A stretch of 52,442 nucleotides of DNA from Paractinoplanes toevensis. GTDB lineage: Bacteria > Actinomycetota > Actinomycetes > Mycobacteriales > Micromonosporaceae. Within the stretch, counting starts at the first letter, position 1. Every line of letters starts with the position of its first letter. This document shows, piece after piece, positions 35,677-43,523 of this stretch. Where the stretch lies: assembly GCF_018332695.1 (NCBI RefSeq), contig NZ_BOQN01000030.1:1-52442 (forward strand), written 5' to 3'. The notes beneath the pieces are model-generated. The model saw nothing but the letters and a program-made list of their open reading frames with translations. It searched no databases and was not told the DNA's origin. A program made the translations under genes and the position numbers.

Positions 35677-36404
35677 GGCAGCCACGCCTCCGGCTGCTCG
35701 GCCCGCTGGGACAGGTGGTTCAGGTAGGCGTCGCGGTCCACGTCTTCCAGCCATTCGTCGGGCACCAGGGTCAGCACCTCGGCGATCAGCTCCGGGGTCA
35801 GCCGGGCGGCCAGCGTGGGGCCCTCGGTGGCCAGTGCCGTGGCATAGGGCTTGAGCACGTGGTCGTCCCATTTGTAGGGGCGGTGCACCACGGCCTCGGC
35901 TCTCGGCCAGTTGTGGTGGAAGTACAGGGTGGCGCCGTGGTCGATCAGCCATAGCGCGTTGTGCCAGATCAGCAGGTTCGGGTTGCGCCAGCTGCGGTCC
36001 ACGTTCTCCACGAAGGCGTCGAACGCGAGCACCCTCGAGGCCAGCACCGGGTCGACCGGGTGTGCGACCGGGTCGTAGCCGAGAGAGCCGGGCAGGAAGT
36101 CCATGCCCAGGTTGGCGCCGGCGCTTGCCTTGATCAGCTCCTGGACTTCCTCGTCGGGCTCGGCGCGGGCCACGATCGGGTCCAGGTGCACCACGGCCAG
36201 CTCGGGGACGGGCAGGTCCAGCCGGCGGGCCAGTTCGCCCGAGATCACCTCGGCGACCAGCGCCTTCGGTCCCTGCCCGGCGCCGCGAAACTTCACGACG
36301 TACGTCCCCAGGTCGTCGGCCTCGACGACGCCGGGCAGGGAACCGCCCTCGCGTAGCGGCGTGACATAGCGGAGGGCGGTTACCTGACGTAGCACGCCGC
36401 TCAT
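35673..36404 (-). CDS. HipA-like protein kinase
   Basis: The 243-residue protein is a compact HipA-type kinase lacking the N-terminal subdomain of full-length HipA (about 440 residues). Candidate catalytic residues are the ATP-binding Lys38 in TYVVKFRGAG, the catalytic loop VDRSWRNPNLLI (Asp136, Asn143) and the metal-binding LIDHGATLYF (Asp155). HipA kinases phosphorylate proteins such as glutamyl-tRNA synthetase and can act as toxins; the target here is unknown. There is no HipB-type HTH partner. An RHH-like protein precedes it by four bases and a DUF3037 protein overlaps it downstream. Confidence 0.85.
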   Translation of the reverse strand: MSGVLRQVTALRYVTPLREGGSLPGVVEADDLGTYVVKFRGAGQGPKALVAEVISGELARRLDLPVPELAVVHLDPIVARAEPDEEVQELIKASAGANLGMDFLPGSLGYDPVAHPVDPVLASRVLAFDAFVENVDRSWRNPNLLIWHNALWLIDHGATLYFHHNWPRAEAVVHRPYKWDDHVLKPYATALATEGPTLAARLTPELIAEVLTLVPDEWLEDVDRDAYLNHLSQRAEQPEAWLP

Positions 36405-36408
36405 TAGA

Positions 36409-36963
36409 TCAGGCGGTGGCCGGTCCCTGCCGCCGCAGCTCGTCGACCTTGGTCATGGCTTCACGCAGCTCGGTCAGCCACTCCTCGGTGTGCTGGCCGA
36501 CCAGTTTCACGCACCAGGCCAACGCCTCCGACCGGGAGCGGGCCACGCCGGCGTCGACCAGCGTGTCCAGGATCTGCCGCTCGGGCTGGCGCAGGCGCGT
36601 CATCACCGGAGCGGACAGATGGGTGAACAGCTCATTGGTGTCGCCGCAGCGCACGCCCCAGGCGACCTTGCGCTGGTAGCGGTGCTCGACCTGACGGGCC
36701 ACCCGGATCCGGTCCTCCCGGGTGTCCTCGCGGAACTGGTTGATCCGGCCGGCCTGGGCGGCTGCCCGGTCGGCGTCGGTGGCGTCGGCGCCGAGGTCCG
36801 GCGCGGCCATCCGGGCCCAAATGATGATCTCGTCGCGGTCGACCACGACCTCGGGACGCTCGGTGAACCACCCGTCCGGGATTGCCCCGGTAACCCAGGC
36901 GGCAGCGTCGTCGGCGGCCGGGGGCTCGTTGCGGGCCCCCGGCGGAGCGGGACGGTAACGCAT
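36409..36963 (-). CDS. Conserved actinobacterial protein with RHH-like C-terminus
   Basis: The 184-residue protein belongs to a conserved but uncharacterised actinobacterial family. The N-terminal part contains IPDGWFTERPEVVVDRDEIIIWA, and the middle has REDRIRVARQVEHRYQRKVAWGV. Its C-terminal segment (from about 128: MTRLRQPERQILDTLVDAG, then ARSRSEALAWCVKLV) follows the spacing of a ribbon-helix-helix DNA-binding domain, hxxLhxxG...SRSEAL. It is the first gene of the operon and sits behind a TGTAA repeat array, so it may repress itself. The ATG at 36963 follows GGGGAGG; the ATG at 36978 does not. Confidence 0.75.
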   Translation of the reverse strand: MRYRPAPPGARNEPPAADDAAAWVTGAIPDGWFTERPEVVVDRDEIIIWARMAAPDLGADATDADRAAAQAGRINQFREDTREDRIRVARQVEHRYQRKVAWGVRCGDTNELFTHLSAPVMTRLRQPERQILDTLVDAGVARSRSEALAWCVKLVGQHTEEWLTELREAMTKVDELRRQGPATA

Positions 36964-36980
36964 ATCCAACCTCCCCATAC

Positions 36981-37030
36981 GAACGTGATTACAGGATTAC
37001 ACCGTTACAGCGCTTACTGCCATCACGTTC
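36981..37030 (-). promoter_or_regulatory. Operator-like region: 8-bp TGTAA repeats within a 9-bp inverted repeat
   Basis: On the minus strand three exact TGTAA motifs recur every eight bases (within 36987-37010), with a fourth degenerate unit to 37018. They are enclosed by a perfect inverted repeat, GAACGTGAT (36981-36989) and ATCACGTTC (37022-37030). The region is 18-67 bases upstream of the RHH-like gene start. RHH repressors are known to bind short tandem repeats cooperatively, which makes this a natural target for autoregulation. Confidence 0.6.
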
Positions 37031-37044
37031 GCCAGGGGCGGAAG

Positions 37045-37839
37045 TCAGGTTCGGATTGCCGCGAGCTGGGTCGCCTGCGCCACGAGGTTGTCCTTGGCGT
37101 CCCAGACGTACGCGATCTCGTCCATCCGGCTCGCGACGATCTCGGTGGCGTGCATGGTCACCCGCAGCGGGCCGGGTGCCGGTAGCCGCCGCAGGTAGGC
37201 GGTGAGCGTGATCGTCGGCGCCCAGCCCGTCACGCCCAGCGTGAGCGAGATCGGCGGGGCCGGGTCGAGGGCGATCAGCAGGCTCAGCGGGTCCCAGTCG
37301 GCGCCGTCGGCCAGGCGCAGCCAGGCGGCGATCCGCCCGGCGGTGGAGGGCTGCCCGGCCGCGAAGCCCAGGTCGGCCGGGTCGAGCCGATGCTCGACCA
37401 CGTCCAGCAGGTGCACCGGGAACTGCGCACCCGGCGGGTTCGACGGGAGCCGGAAGCAGTCCTCCTCGGCCGGCATTTCGGGCCGGCTCACCCCGCTCCA
37501 CCAGGCCTCCGACTCGTCCAGCGTCCCCTGGGTGACCAGCGACTCGGCACACGGGATGCCGTCCTGCTCGAGCCGTGCCCGGAACTGGGCCTGGCTGCGC
37601 CCGGCGCGCAGCAGCTCGACCGCCACCGTCGCCCGGCCGGGCTTCGGCGGCCGGAGGAACGAGGTGGTGCCCGCGACCAGGTGCGGGTGGTCGGCGTCGG
37701 CGGCGCCGACGGCCCGGCACATGATCGCCATCAGATAGCCGCCGTGCAGCTTGTCGCCGATCGCCCACTGCGGGTCGAGGTCGGCCTCGTAGGTGCCGTT
37801 TCCGCCGCTCACGGCCGTCGCTTCCGCGAAGGTCTTCAT
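37045..37839 (-). CDS. Acyl-CoA thioesterase-like double hot-dog protein
   Basis: The 264-residue protein resembles the TesB/4HBT_3 class of two fused hot-dog domains. Key segments are WAIGDKLHGGYLMAIMCRAVG in the first domain, RPPKPGRATVAVELLRAGRSQAQF after it and MDEIAYVWDAKDNLVAQATQLAAI at the C-terminus. It should hydrolyse or bind acyl-CoA; the substrate is open. The ATG at 37839 has CAGCTT six bases upstream and no ribosome site. Confidence 0.85.
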   Translation of the reverse strand: MKTFAEATAVSGGNGTYEADLDPQWAIGDKLHGGYLMAIMCRAVGAADADHPHLVAGTTSFLRPPKPGRATVAVELLRAGRSQAQFRARLEQDGIPCAESLVTQGTLDESEAWWSGVSRPEMPAEEDCFRLPSNPPGAQFPVHLLDVVEHRLDPADLGFAAGQPSTAGRIAAWLRLADGADWDPLSLLIALDPAPPISLTLGVTGWAPTITLTAYLRRLPAPGPLRVTMHATEIVASRMDEIAYVWDAKDNLVAQATQLAAIRT

Positions 37840-37919
37840 TCGATCAAGCTGCCACGGCAAACTTGACGCCGTCAACTTCGCCGATGCCCGAGTGGCCCAT
37901 GTCAAGGCGCTTCGGTGGC

Positions 37920-38717
37920 TCAGGCGTCGTGGCGTGCCATCTGGGCGTCGCGAAGATCGGCGTGCATCTCCCACGGGGCCTGGGGGAGGACGTGCCCGGT
38001 CTCCAGCAGTGACTTCAGGTTGGCCATGACGGCGGGCCAGCCGGCCGAGATCGCGTGCAGCTCGTCGTCGCCGGCCAGGTTCTCGTGGGTCACGGTCAGC
38101 CGGACGATGTCGTGGTAGGGCTCGACGGTGAAGGTCACCACCGAGGGGTCGTCGTCGGGCTGGGCGTTCGGGTCCTCGAACGTGATCGCCAGACGGGACG
38201 GCGGGGTGGACTCGATCACCCGGCCGACGCAGTCGACGATCTCGGAGCCGTCGACCCGGCGGTGCTCCCAGCGCGAGCCGGGCTGCCAGTCGGAGATGTT
38301 GCTGTGCCCCCAGAAATCGGCGGTCAGATCGGCGTCGGTGAGCGCGTGCCAGACCCGCTCGGGGGTGCTCTCGATGTAGGTCACGTAGACGAAGCTGGGT
38401 TTCATGTCTGGCTCCTCCGCGTTCTGCTTGATGGCGGCCAGCGCGTTCAGCCGGGGCTGGTCGAACGGCGCGAGCCAGCGCTGTTGCATGTCGTGGATCG
38501 GGACCGGGTTGAGGTAGTGCAGCTTCTCCCGGCCGTTACGGACCGTGCTGATCAGGTTGGCCTCTTGGAGAACGGCCAGATGCTGGGTGACCGACTGCCG
38601 GGCCATCGCGAGCTGCCCGCACAGCTGCCCGAGCGTCTGCCCATCGTTTTTCCGCAGGCTGTCGAGCAACCGCCGCCGGGAAGGGTCGGCGAGCGCTCTG
38701 AACACGGCGTCGCTCAC
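37920..38717 (-). CDS. ArsR-family regulator fused to an SRPBCC (AHSA1-like) domain
   Basis: The 265-residue protein has an ArsR winged helix at residues 1-90 (FRALADPSRRRLLDSLRKND, LAMARQSVTQHLAVLQEANLI). An AHSA1-type SRPBCC domain follows from about 107 (FVYVTYIESTPERVWHALTDADLTADFW). The SRPBCC pocket may bind a hydrophobic ligand that controls DNA binding. No ArsR metal-site cysteines are visible in the recognition helix. The GTG at 38717 lies six bases after a CATAAT -10, behind a perfect dyad. An internal ATG before the SRPBCC domain could in principle give a separate protein. Confidence 0.88.
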   Translation of the reverse strand: MSDAVFRALADPSRRRLLDSLRKNDGQTLGQLCGQLAMARQSVTQHLAVLQEANLISTVRNGREKLHYLNPVPIHDMQQRWLAPFDQPRLNALAAIKQNAEEPDMKPSFVYVTYIESTPERVWHALTDADLTADFWGHSNISDWQPGSRWEHRRVDGSEIVDCVGRVIESTPPSRLAITFEDPNAQPDDDPSVVTFTVEPYHDIVRLTVTHENLAGDDELHAISAGWPAVMANLKSLLETGHVLPQAPWEMHADLRDAQMARHDA

Positions 38718-38723
38718 CCGAGC

Positions 38724-38754
38724 ATTATGCAGGCAGCAGACTGCATAACGTCAA
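38724..38754 (-). promoter_or_regulatory. ArsR autoregulatory promoter with 8-bp palindromic operator
   Basis: On the minus strand TTGACG (38754-38749) and CATAAT (38729-38724) are the -35 and -10, with 19 bases between. A perfect palindrome, TTATGCAG-N8-CTGCATAA (38725-38748), fills the spacer and overlaps the -10. The GTG start is seven bases after the -10, so the message is leaderless. Confidence 0.75.
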
Positions 38755-38786
38755 GTAAGCGGGAGCAACCACTTACGCAGAATGAA

Positions 38787-38818
38787 GGGCCAGGGCCAGC
38801 CTTGCTGGGCCCCGGCCC
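38787..38818 (-). terminator. Hairpin terminator after the dGTPase gene
   Basis: GGGCCAGGGCC (38787-38797) pairs with GGCCCCGGCCC (38808-38818) over 11 bp. The single mismatch becomes a G-U pair in the minus-strand RNA. It lies about 65 bases after the stop of the gene ending at 38882 and upstream of the ArsR promoter. Confidence 0.5.
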
Positions 38819-38881
38819 GGCCTCGGCGGGAGCAGCGGTCTGTACCCACCACCCAGATGCGACAAGAAGGTCTTGAAGGTC

Positions 38882-40339
38882 TTAAAGCACGAAGGCGTCG
38901 GTCCAGAGCTGGCGGGAGCGGCCGGAGAGCGCGTCCATCAGGCCGACGGCCTGGCTGTCGGTCAGACCGGCGACGAAATCGACCACGGCTCGGCCGCGGG
39001 CCTGGCCCAGGCGGTCCGGGGTGCCGTCGGGGAGTTCCGTGTCGGCCAGTTCGACCAGGTCGCGCAGGCGGCGGGGGATGCGCTCCTCCTCGTCGGGGTC
39101 GGTGAGCCAGGACAGCAGGGCCTCGACCAGGGACGCGAGCAGGCGGGCCTGGCCGCGCTGGTGCAGGGCCAGGTCGGGGCGGGCCAGCACGAAGCGGTTC
39201 TGGACGAACTTGAGGATCTGGACCTCGTGCCACTGGGCGACCGAGAGCTGGACGTGCCCGGAGCGGACGGCGGGCTGGCCGATCAGCTCGATCGACTCGA
39301 CCAGGCGCCGGGTCCAGTTCGCCGAGAACGCCGCCACCTGGGCCTCCGCCTCCAGCGAGCCGTCGAACGGGCGGGCCAGCAGGCCGTCGACCAACTCGGC
39401 GCGCACCAGCTCGACGGCGGCCGCGAAGGCGTCGTCGTTGGCCATCCAGCCGTCCTTGCGGTGCAGCTGGCGGCGCAGCGACTCGATCGCGCCGCCGGCC
39501 CGGGTCGGATCCGAGTCCGGTCCCCAGCGCTGCCAGGCCATCAGTTCGGCGGCGACCGCACCCTGCTGGAGCACGCCGACCCGGTGCACATCCTCCAGGT
39601 CGTGGATGGCGTAGGCGATGTCATCGGCCGTGTCCATCACCGAGGCCTCGACGGTCTGCTGCCAGTCGGCGACCCGGCCGGCGAACGGCGCCCGGGCGGC
39701 CGCCATGTCGTCGACCTCGGTGCTGTAGGCGCCGAACTTGAGCGAGCCGGCCTCGGGGTCGTCCGGGATCGGTGCCGCGCCGCGCGGCGGCGGGTCCATG
39801 TAGCGGGCGGTGCCGTGCCTGGTCCACGGGTATTTGAGGATCGCGGCGCGGACGGCGTTGGTGAGGTTGAGGCCGATCGTGGCCTGGCCGCGGATCTCGG
39901 TGCTGGTGACGATCCGGTACGACTGGGCGTTGCCCTCGAAGCCGTCCGGGATACGCAGCCGGTTGCGGGCGAGCTGGTCGAGGACGCGTTCGCCGAGGTG
40001 GCCGAAGGGTGGGTGGCCGAGGTCGTGGGCGAGGGCGGCGGCCTCGACGACATCGGGGTCGAGGCCACCCAACTTCTCCGACAGATCAGATTTGTCGGCC
40101 TTTACCAGCCGTTCCGCGATCGCGCGGGCCACCTGAGCGACCTTCAGGCTGTGCGTCATGCGGTTGTGCACGAGGAGGCCGGCACCGCCCGGGCTGATCA
40201 CCTGGGTAACGCCGGCCAGCCTCGCGAAGAAGGGGGAGCTGACGATCCGGTCCCGGTCGACCCGGAACGGGCTGGCCGCGAGATCACCCGGTGCGACCAG
40301 GCTTTCTCCGAACAAACGCTGAGCCCGAGAATCGTCCAT
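38882..40339 (-). CDS. dgt: Deoxyguanosinetriphosphate triphosphohydrolase-like HD protein
   Basis: The 485-residue protein has the HD-domain metal motifs HNRMTHSLKVAQVARAI and AALAHDLGHPPFGHLGE, plus the later VMDTADDIAYAIHDLEDV with the final Asp. Members release tripolyphosphate from dNTPs and adjust dNTP pools. The ATG at 40339 gives the family start MDDSRAQRLFGE. TAGCGT is eight bases upstream and no ribosome site is seen, so the transcript is probably leaderless. Confidence 0.92.
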   Translation of the reverse strand: MDDSRAQRLFGESLVAPGDLAASPFRVDRDRIVSSPFFARLAGVTQVISPGGAGLLVHNRMTHSLKVAQVARAIAERLVKADKSDLSEKLGGLDPDVVEAAALAHDLGHPPFGHLGERVLDQLARNRLRIPDGFEGNAQSYRIVTSTEIRGQATIGLNLTNAVRAAILKYPWTRHGTARYMDPPPRGAAPIPDDPEAGSLKFGAYSTEVDDMAAARAPFAGRVADWQQTVEASVMDTADDIAYAIHDLEDVHRVGVLQQGAVAAELMAWQRWGPDSDPTRAGGAIESLRRQLHRKDGWMANDDAFAAAVELVRAELVDGLLARPFDGSLEAEAQVAAFSANWTRRLVESIELIGQPAVRSGHVQLSVAQWHEVQILKFVQNRFVLARPDLALHQRGQARLLASLVEALLSWLTDPDEEERIPRRLRDLVELADTELPDGTPDRLGQARGRAVVDFVAGLTDSQAVGLMDALSGRSRQLWTDAFVL

Positions 40340-40350
40340 ACCCCGCAACG

Positions 40351-40929
40351 CTACCGGGCTTGCAGAGCGTCCAGCGCAACCGCCATGGCCGCCACGAGCC
40401 GGCGGTCCAGCTGCGGGTCGTGGATCGTGACCACGTAACGGTCGCGCAGGCCCCACTTCTTGACCACCGAGAACGCCGGCCGGTCGCCGATCAGGAACTC
40501 GAAGTGGTACGGCAGCCAGGACAGCGAGTCCACGAACCGACGCAGAATCGCAACGGTCAGGTTGCTCTCCCGGCCGATCATCTCGCCGTAACCGGGCTGC
40601 TCGAGGTGCCAGGTGGAGCGCAGCAGCGACTCCTTGAAGTTCTTCCGGAACAGGCCGATCGGCGCACCGCTCGCGTCGGTGACGTCGTAGGTGGCGCCCA
40701 GGTCGATCACCTGGCGAGCCTTGAAGCCCAGCACCGGGGTGGTCTTGGTGTCGTCGGAGTACAGGGTGACCTGCTCCTTGAACGCCATCCGCTTCTGCTG
40801 GGCGAAGGCGAGGATGCCGGCTTCCTGGCCGTCGGGGGTGACGGCGTGGATCTCATATTGGTTGACCATCAGGCGGATCCGCTGACGGACGATCAACTGC
40901 TGCTGAGTTTGAAGAGTGTCGACAGTCAC
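40351..40929 (-). CDS. LURP-one-related / scramblase-like protein
   Basis: The 192-residue protein resembles bacterial LURP-one-related (tubby-C-terminal-like) proteins. It has VRQRIRLMVNQYEIHAVTPDGQEAGILAFAQQKRMAFKEQVTLYSDD and later GLFRKNFKESLLRSTWHLE and FSVVKKWGLRDRYVVTIHDP split across the beta-barrel. There is no signal or membrane segment. Function is unknown; membrane-lipid association is a family speculation. TAGACT precedes the GTG start by eight bases, the same element as at dxs. Confidence 0.8.
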   Translation of the reverse strand: MTVDTLQTQQQLIVRQRIRLMVNQYEIHAVTPDGQEAGILAFAQQKRMAFKEQVTLYSDDTKTTPVLGFKARQVIDLGATYDVTDASGAPIGLFRKNFKESLLRSTWHLEQPGYGEMIGRESNLTVAILRRFVDSLSWLPYHFEFLIGDRPAFSVVKKWGLRDRYVVTIHDPQLDRRLVAAMAVALDALQAR

Positions 40930-40996
40930 GGCCGCGCAGTCTAGAACCTTTCCACCTCGGTGGCGGGGACCCCCTTCAGGCCGTCAAACTGGGGTG

Positions 40997-42100
40997 ATGA
41001 CAAAGCGGGGACGAACCGGTTCATTGATCGCTCTGGCGCTGGGCGCTGCCGCCGTGTGGGTCGCGAAGGACATCCCGCGGCAGATGGGTGCCAAGGCCAA
41101 GGGTGACCGGCTGGCCCGCATGCTGGCCTCCCCGCAGTTCTCCGAGGGCAAATTCCGCAACACCGTCCCGGCCAGTCCGCTCTCCGCCGCCAGCATGCCC
41201 CGGATGGCCGCCGCCGCGATGCGCGACCGCGAGGCCCGCCGGCCGCACCAGCCGATCCCGGTCGTCGCCCCGGTGCCCGGCCTGGACGCGGAGGGCCTGC
41301 ACGTCACGTGGTTCGGCCACTCCTCGGCACTGGTCGAGATCGAGGGTCGCCGGGTGCTGCTCGACCCGGTCTGGAGCGAGCGCTGCTCGCCGTCCCGGCT
41401 GTCCGGGCCGAAGCGCCTGCACGAGCCGCCGGTGGCGCTGCGTGACCTGCCGCCGATCGACGCCGTGCTGATCTCCCACGATCACTACGACCACCTCGAC
41501 ATGGACACCATCCAAAACCTTGTCGACCTCCAGGCCGCGCCGTTCCTGGTGCCGCTGGGCGTGGGCGCGCACCTCGAGCGCTGGGGTGTGCCCGCCACCC
41601 GCATCATCGAGCTGGACTGGAACGAGCGGGCCAAGGTCGCCGGCCTCGAGTTCATCGCCACCGCGGCCCGGCACTTCTCCGGCCGGGGCTTCAGCCGCGA
41701 CGAGACCCTCTGGACCAGCTGGGTGATCAATGGGCCGACCCGCAAGGTCTTCTACTCCGGCGACACCGGTTATTTCCCCGGCTTCGCCGAGGTCGGTGCG
41801 GAACACGGTCCGTTCGACGTCACCCTGGTGCAGATCGGGGCGTACGGCGACCAGTGGCCGGACATCCACATGATCCCCGAGGACGGCGTGGCCACCCACG
41901 TCGACGTGCGCGGCGGGCTGATGATCCCGGTGCACTGGGCCACGTTCAACCTGGCTCTGCACGACTGGCCGGAGCCGGCCGACCGCGCCTGGGCCGAGGC
42001 CAAGGCCCGCGACGTCAAGCTGGCGATTCCGCGTCCCGGCGAGCGGGTCGACGTCGACAACCCGCCGCCGGTCGACGGCTGGTGGCAGCAGATCGCCTGA
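40997..42100 (+). CDS. Membrane-associated MBL-fold hydrolase (NAPE-PLD/UlaG-like)
   Basis: The 367-residue protein has an N-terminal hydrophobic segment (about 8-24) that may anchor it. Its metallo-beta-lactamase fold has the metal motif ISHDHYDHLD, an upstream VTWFGHSSALVEIEGRRVLLDPV, the bridging Asp in YSGDTGYFPGF and the His in MIPVHWATF. The architecture resembles N-acylphosphatidylethanolamine phospholipase D-like enzymes, but the substrate is not proven. CAAACT lies six bases before the ATG. Confidence 0.9.
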   Translation: MTKRGRTGSLIALALGAAAVWVAKDIPRQMGAKAKGDRLARMLASPQFSEGKFRNTVPASPLSAASMPRMAAAAMRDREARRPHQPIPVVAPVPGLDAEGLHVTWFGHSSALVEIEGRRVLLDPVWSERCSPSRLSGPKRLHEPPVALRDLPPIDAVLISHDHYDHLDMDTIQNLVDLQAAPFLVPLGVGAHLERWGVPATRIIELDWNERAKVAGLEFIATAARHFSGRGFSRDETLWTSWVINGPTRKVFYSGDTGYFPGFAEVGAEHGPFDVTLVQIGAYGDQWPDIHMIPEDGVATHVDVRGGLMIPVHWATFNLALHDWPEPADRAWAEAKARDVKLAIPRPGERVDVDNPPPVDGWWQQIA

Positions 42101-42103
42101 CAT

Positions 42104-42325
42104 TCAGCGCGCCGCGTTGAAGGCGGCGGCGAACAGCGTGGCCAAAATGATCACCGAGGCCGAGACGAACCGGACCGTCTGGGCCATGGCGTCCCGGCGG
42201 GTGCTGCGGAGTGCCTGGCGGGCGTTGTGCACGTCGCGCCAGGCGGAGTGCGTGCGACCGAGGCGATAACCGACGACGATGACGGCGGCCGCGATCAACA
42301 CGGCGGCGACGCTGACTGCGATCAT
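42104..42325 (-). CDS. Small two-helix membrane protein
   Basis: The 73-residue protein has two membrane helices (about 3-20 and 50-68) joined by a basic linker (HSAWRDVHNARQALRSTRRD). I do not recognise it. The ATG has GGGGG at good spacing. It converges on the MBL hydrolase gene with three bases between stops. Confidence 0.65.
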   Translation of the reverse strand: MIAVSVAAVLIAAAVIVVGYRLGRTHSAWRDVHNARQALRSTRRDAMAQTVRFVSASVIILATLFAAAFNAAR

Positions 42326-42522
42326 GTCGAACCCCCTGGAGTTGCGGAGCGGAAGGCCAGTCTGCGGTCTGGCCGGCGCCCCAATCCAGGGGATTGACAG
42401 GCAAATAAACCCATAAAAACCCCATTGCGTTTTGTCGCAAATTTGTCTTTTGTCGCGACTATCTTCGGTCGGCGGGGAACTTCGGCGGTCACCGAACGGT
42501 CCCAGCCCTAGCGTCCTTGGTC

Positions 42523-43401
42523 ATGCCGACCATCCGCGACCGGGCCGCCCTGGCCGTTCTGACCGACCCCACCTTCGTCGTCCCACCGGTCCCGCCCGGC
42601 ACCAGCGGCATCGCCTGGCTGCGCGCGTCGGTCGGCCGCTTCAGCACCGGCCCCTCGCACGACCGCCGCCGGGCACTGTCGGTCGAGATCATCTCCCGGA
42701 TCCCGCCCGCTTCCCTGCGGCGAGCCGGCGACGAACACCCGGTGGCGACGCTGGCCCGCGCGATGGGTATCACCGAGCCGGTGACCGACCTGGTGCGGCA
42801 GATCGCCCAGGCCTACCGCCCCGGCACCGCCGCGAAGGACCGGCAACCGGGCATCCGGGTCGCCGGCGCCGAGCCTGCCGCTGATGGCGATGCGGTCGTC
42901 GGCGTCGAGCCTGCCGCTGGCGTCGATGCGGTCGTCGGTGTCGAGCCTGCCGCTGGCGTCGATGCGGTCGTCGGTGGCGATGCGGTCGTCGGTGGCGAGC
43001 CTCCCGTCGGGGGCGACGAGGCGCGTGCTGACGAGGTCCTCGCCGACGCGACCGTCGAGAGGCTGATCGAGGTTCTGGCCGGCGCCCACGACGAGCGGAC
43101 CGCGGCCCGGATCGGCGTCCTGGTCCAGGCCTGCGACCCCACCGCCGCGCTGATCGACCGGCTGCGCGACCGCTCGCCGGCCACGGTCTTCCGCGAAGAT
43201 CCGCCGGTGCCGGCCACGAAGCGCCGGGCCACCGCCGCAACCGTCCTGCCCGGCGGCCTCGCGGTGGAGGCCGGCGAGGAGGTGGTGGTCGCCCTCGACG
43301 GCGAGCTCGCTTTCGGGGCCGGCCCACGCCGCTGCCCCGGCCGCGCCCACGCGCTCGCCCTGGCCGGCATAGCCCTCACCGAGCCGGCCGACCACTCGTA
43401 A
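42523..43401 (+). CDS. Short cytochrome P450-like protein with internal repeats
   Basis: The 292-residue protein ends with a recognisable P450 heme-binding loop, LAFGAGPRRCPGRAHALALA, including the Cys ligand. Upstream are the K-helix/meander remnants VFREDPPVPATKRRAT and PGGLAVEAGEEVVVAL. It is about 100 residues shorter than normal bacterial P450s (near 400). The Glu of the ExxR motif appears replaced (Thr at that place). About 45 residues of VEPAAGVDAVVG repeats sit where core helices should be. It may bind heme but is unlikely to be a standard monooxygenase. TAGCGT is eight bases before the ATG. Confidence 0.7.
   Translation: MPTIRDRAALAVLTDPTFVVPPVPPGTSGIAWLRASVGRFSTGPSHDRRRALSVEIISRIPPASLRRAGDEHPVATLARAMGITEPVTDLVRQIAQAYRPGTAAKDRQPGIRVAGAEPAADGDAVVGVEPAAGVDAVVGVEPAAGVDAVVGGDAVVGGEPPVGGDEARADEVLADATVERLIEVLAGAHDERTAARIGVLVQACDPTAALIDRLRDRSPATVFREDPPVPATKRRATAATVLPGGLAVEAGEEVVVALDGELAFGAGPRRCPGRAHALALAGIALTEPADHS
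42871..43014 (+). repeat. 36-bp coding tandem repeat (three copies plus partial units)
   Basis: Units beginning GAGCCTGCCGCTG occur at 42871, 42907 and 42943. A half unit lies at 42979-42996 and a degenerate copy follows. They encode the 12-residue repeat VEPAAGVDAVVG within the P450-like gene. Copies 2 and 3 are nearly identical, pointing to recent expansion. Confidence 0.85.
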
Positions 43402-43523
43402 GCGCCCGGCCGTGCTGGACGCTGGGATCGAACTGGGCGACCGGCCGTGCTGGGGGAGACCATCCACGTTTGGTGGCTGGCCAAAGTTGGGGCCCTGACC
43501 AGCGGTAGGCGGAGGCGCCGGGG

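Noticed and set aside
42871..43014. CRISPR or minisatellite outside a gene
   Set aside because: The 36-bp repeats are directly adjacent and in frame inside the P450-like gene, encoding a 12-residue repeat.
42523..43401. Full-length functional cytochrome P450
   Set aside because: The protein is about 100 residues short, lacks a clear oxygen-binding I-helix motif and has lost the ExxR Glu, although the heme loop is intact.
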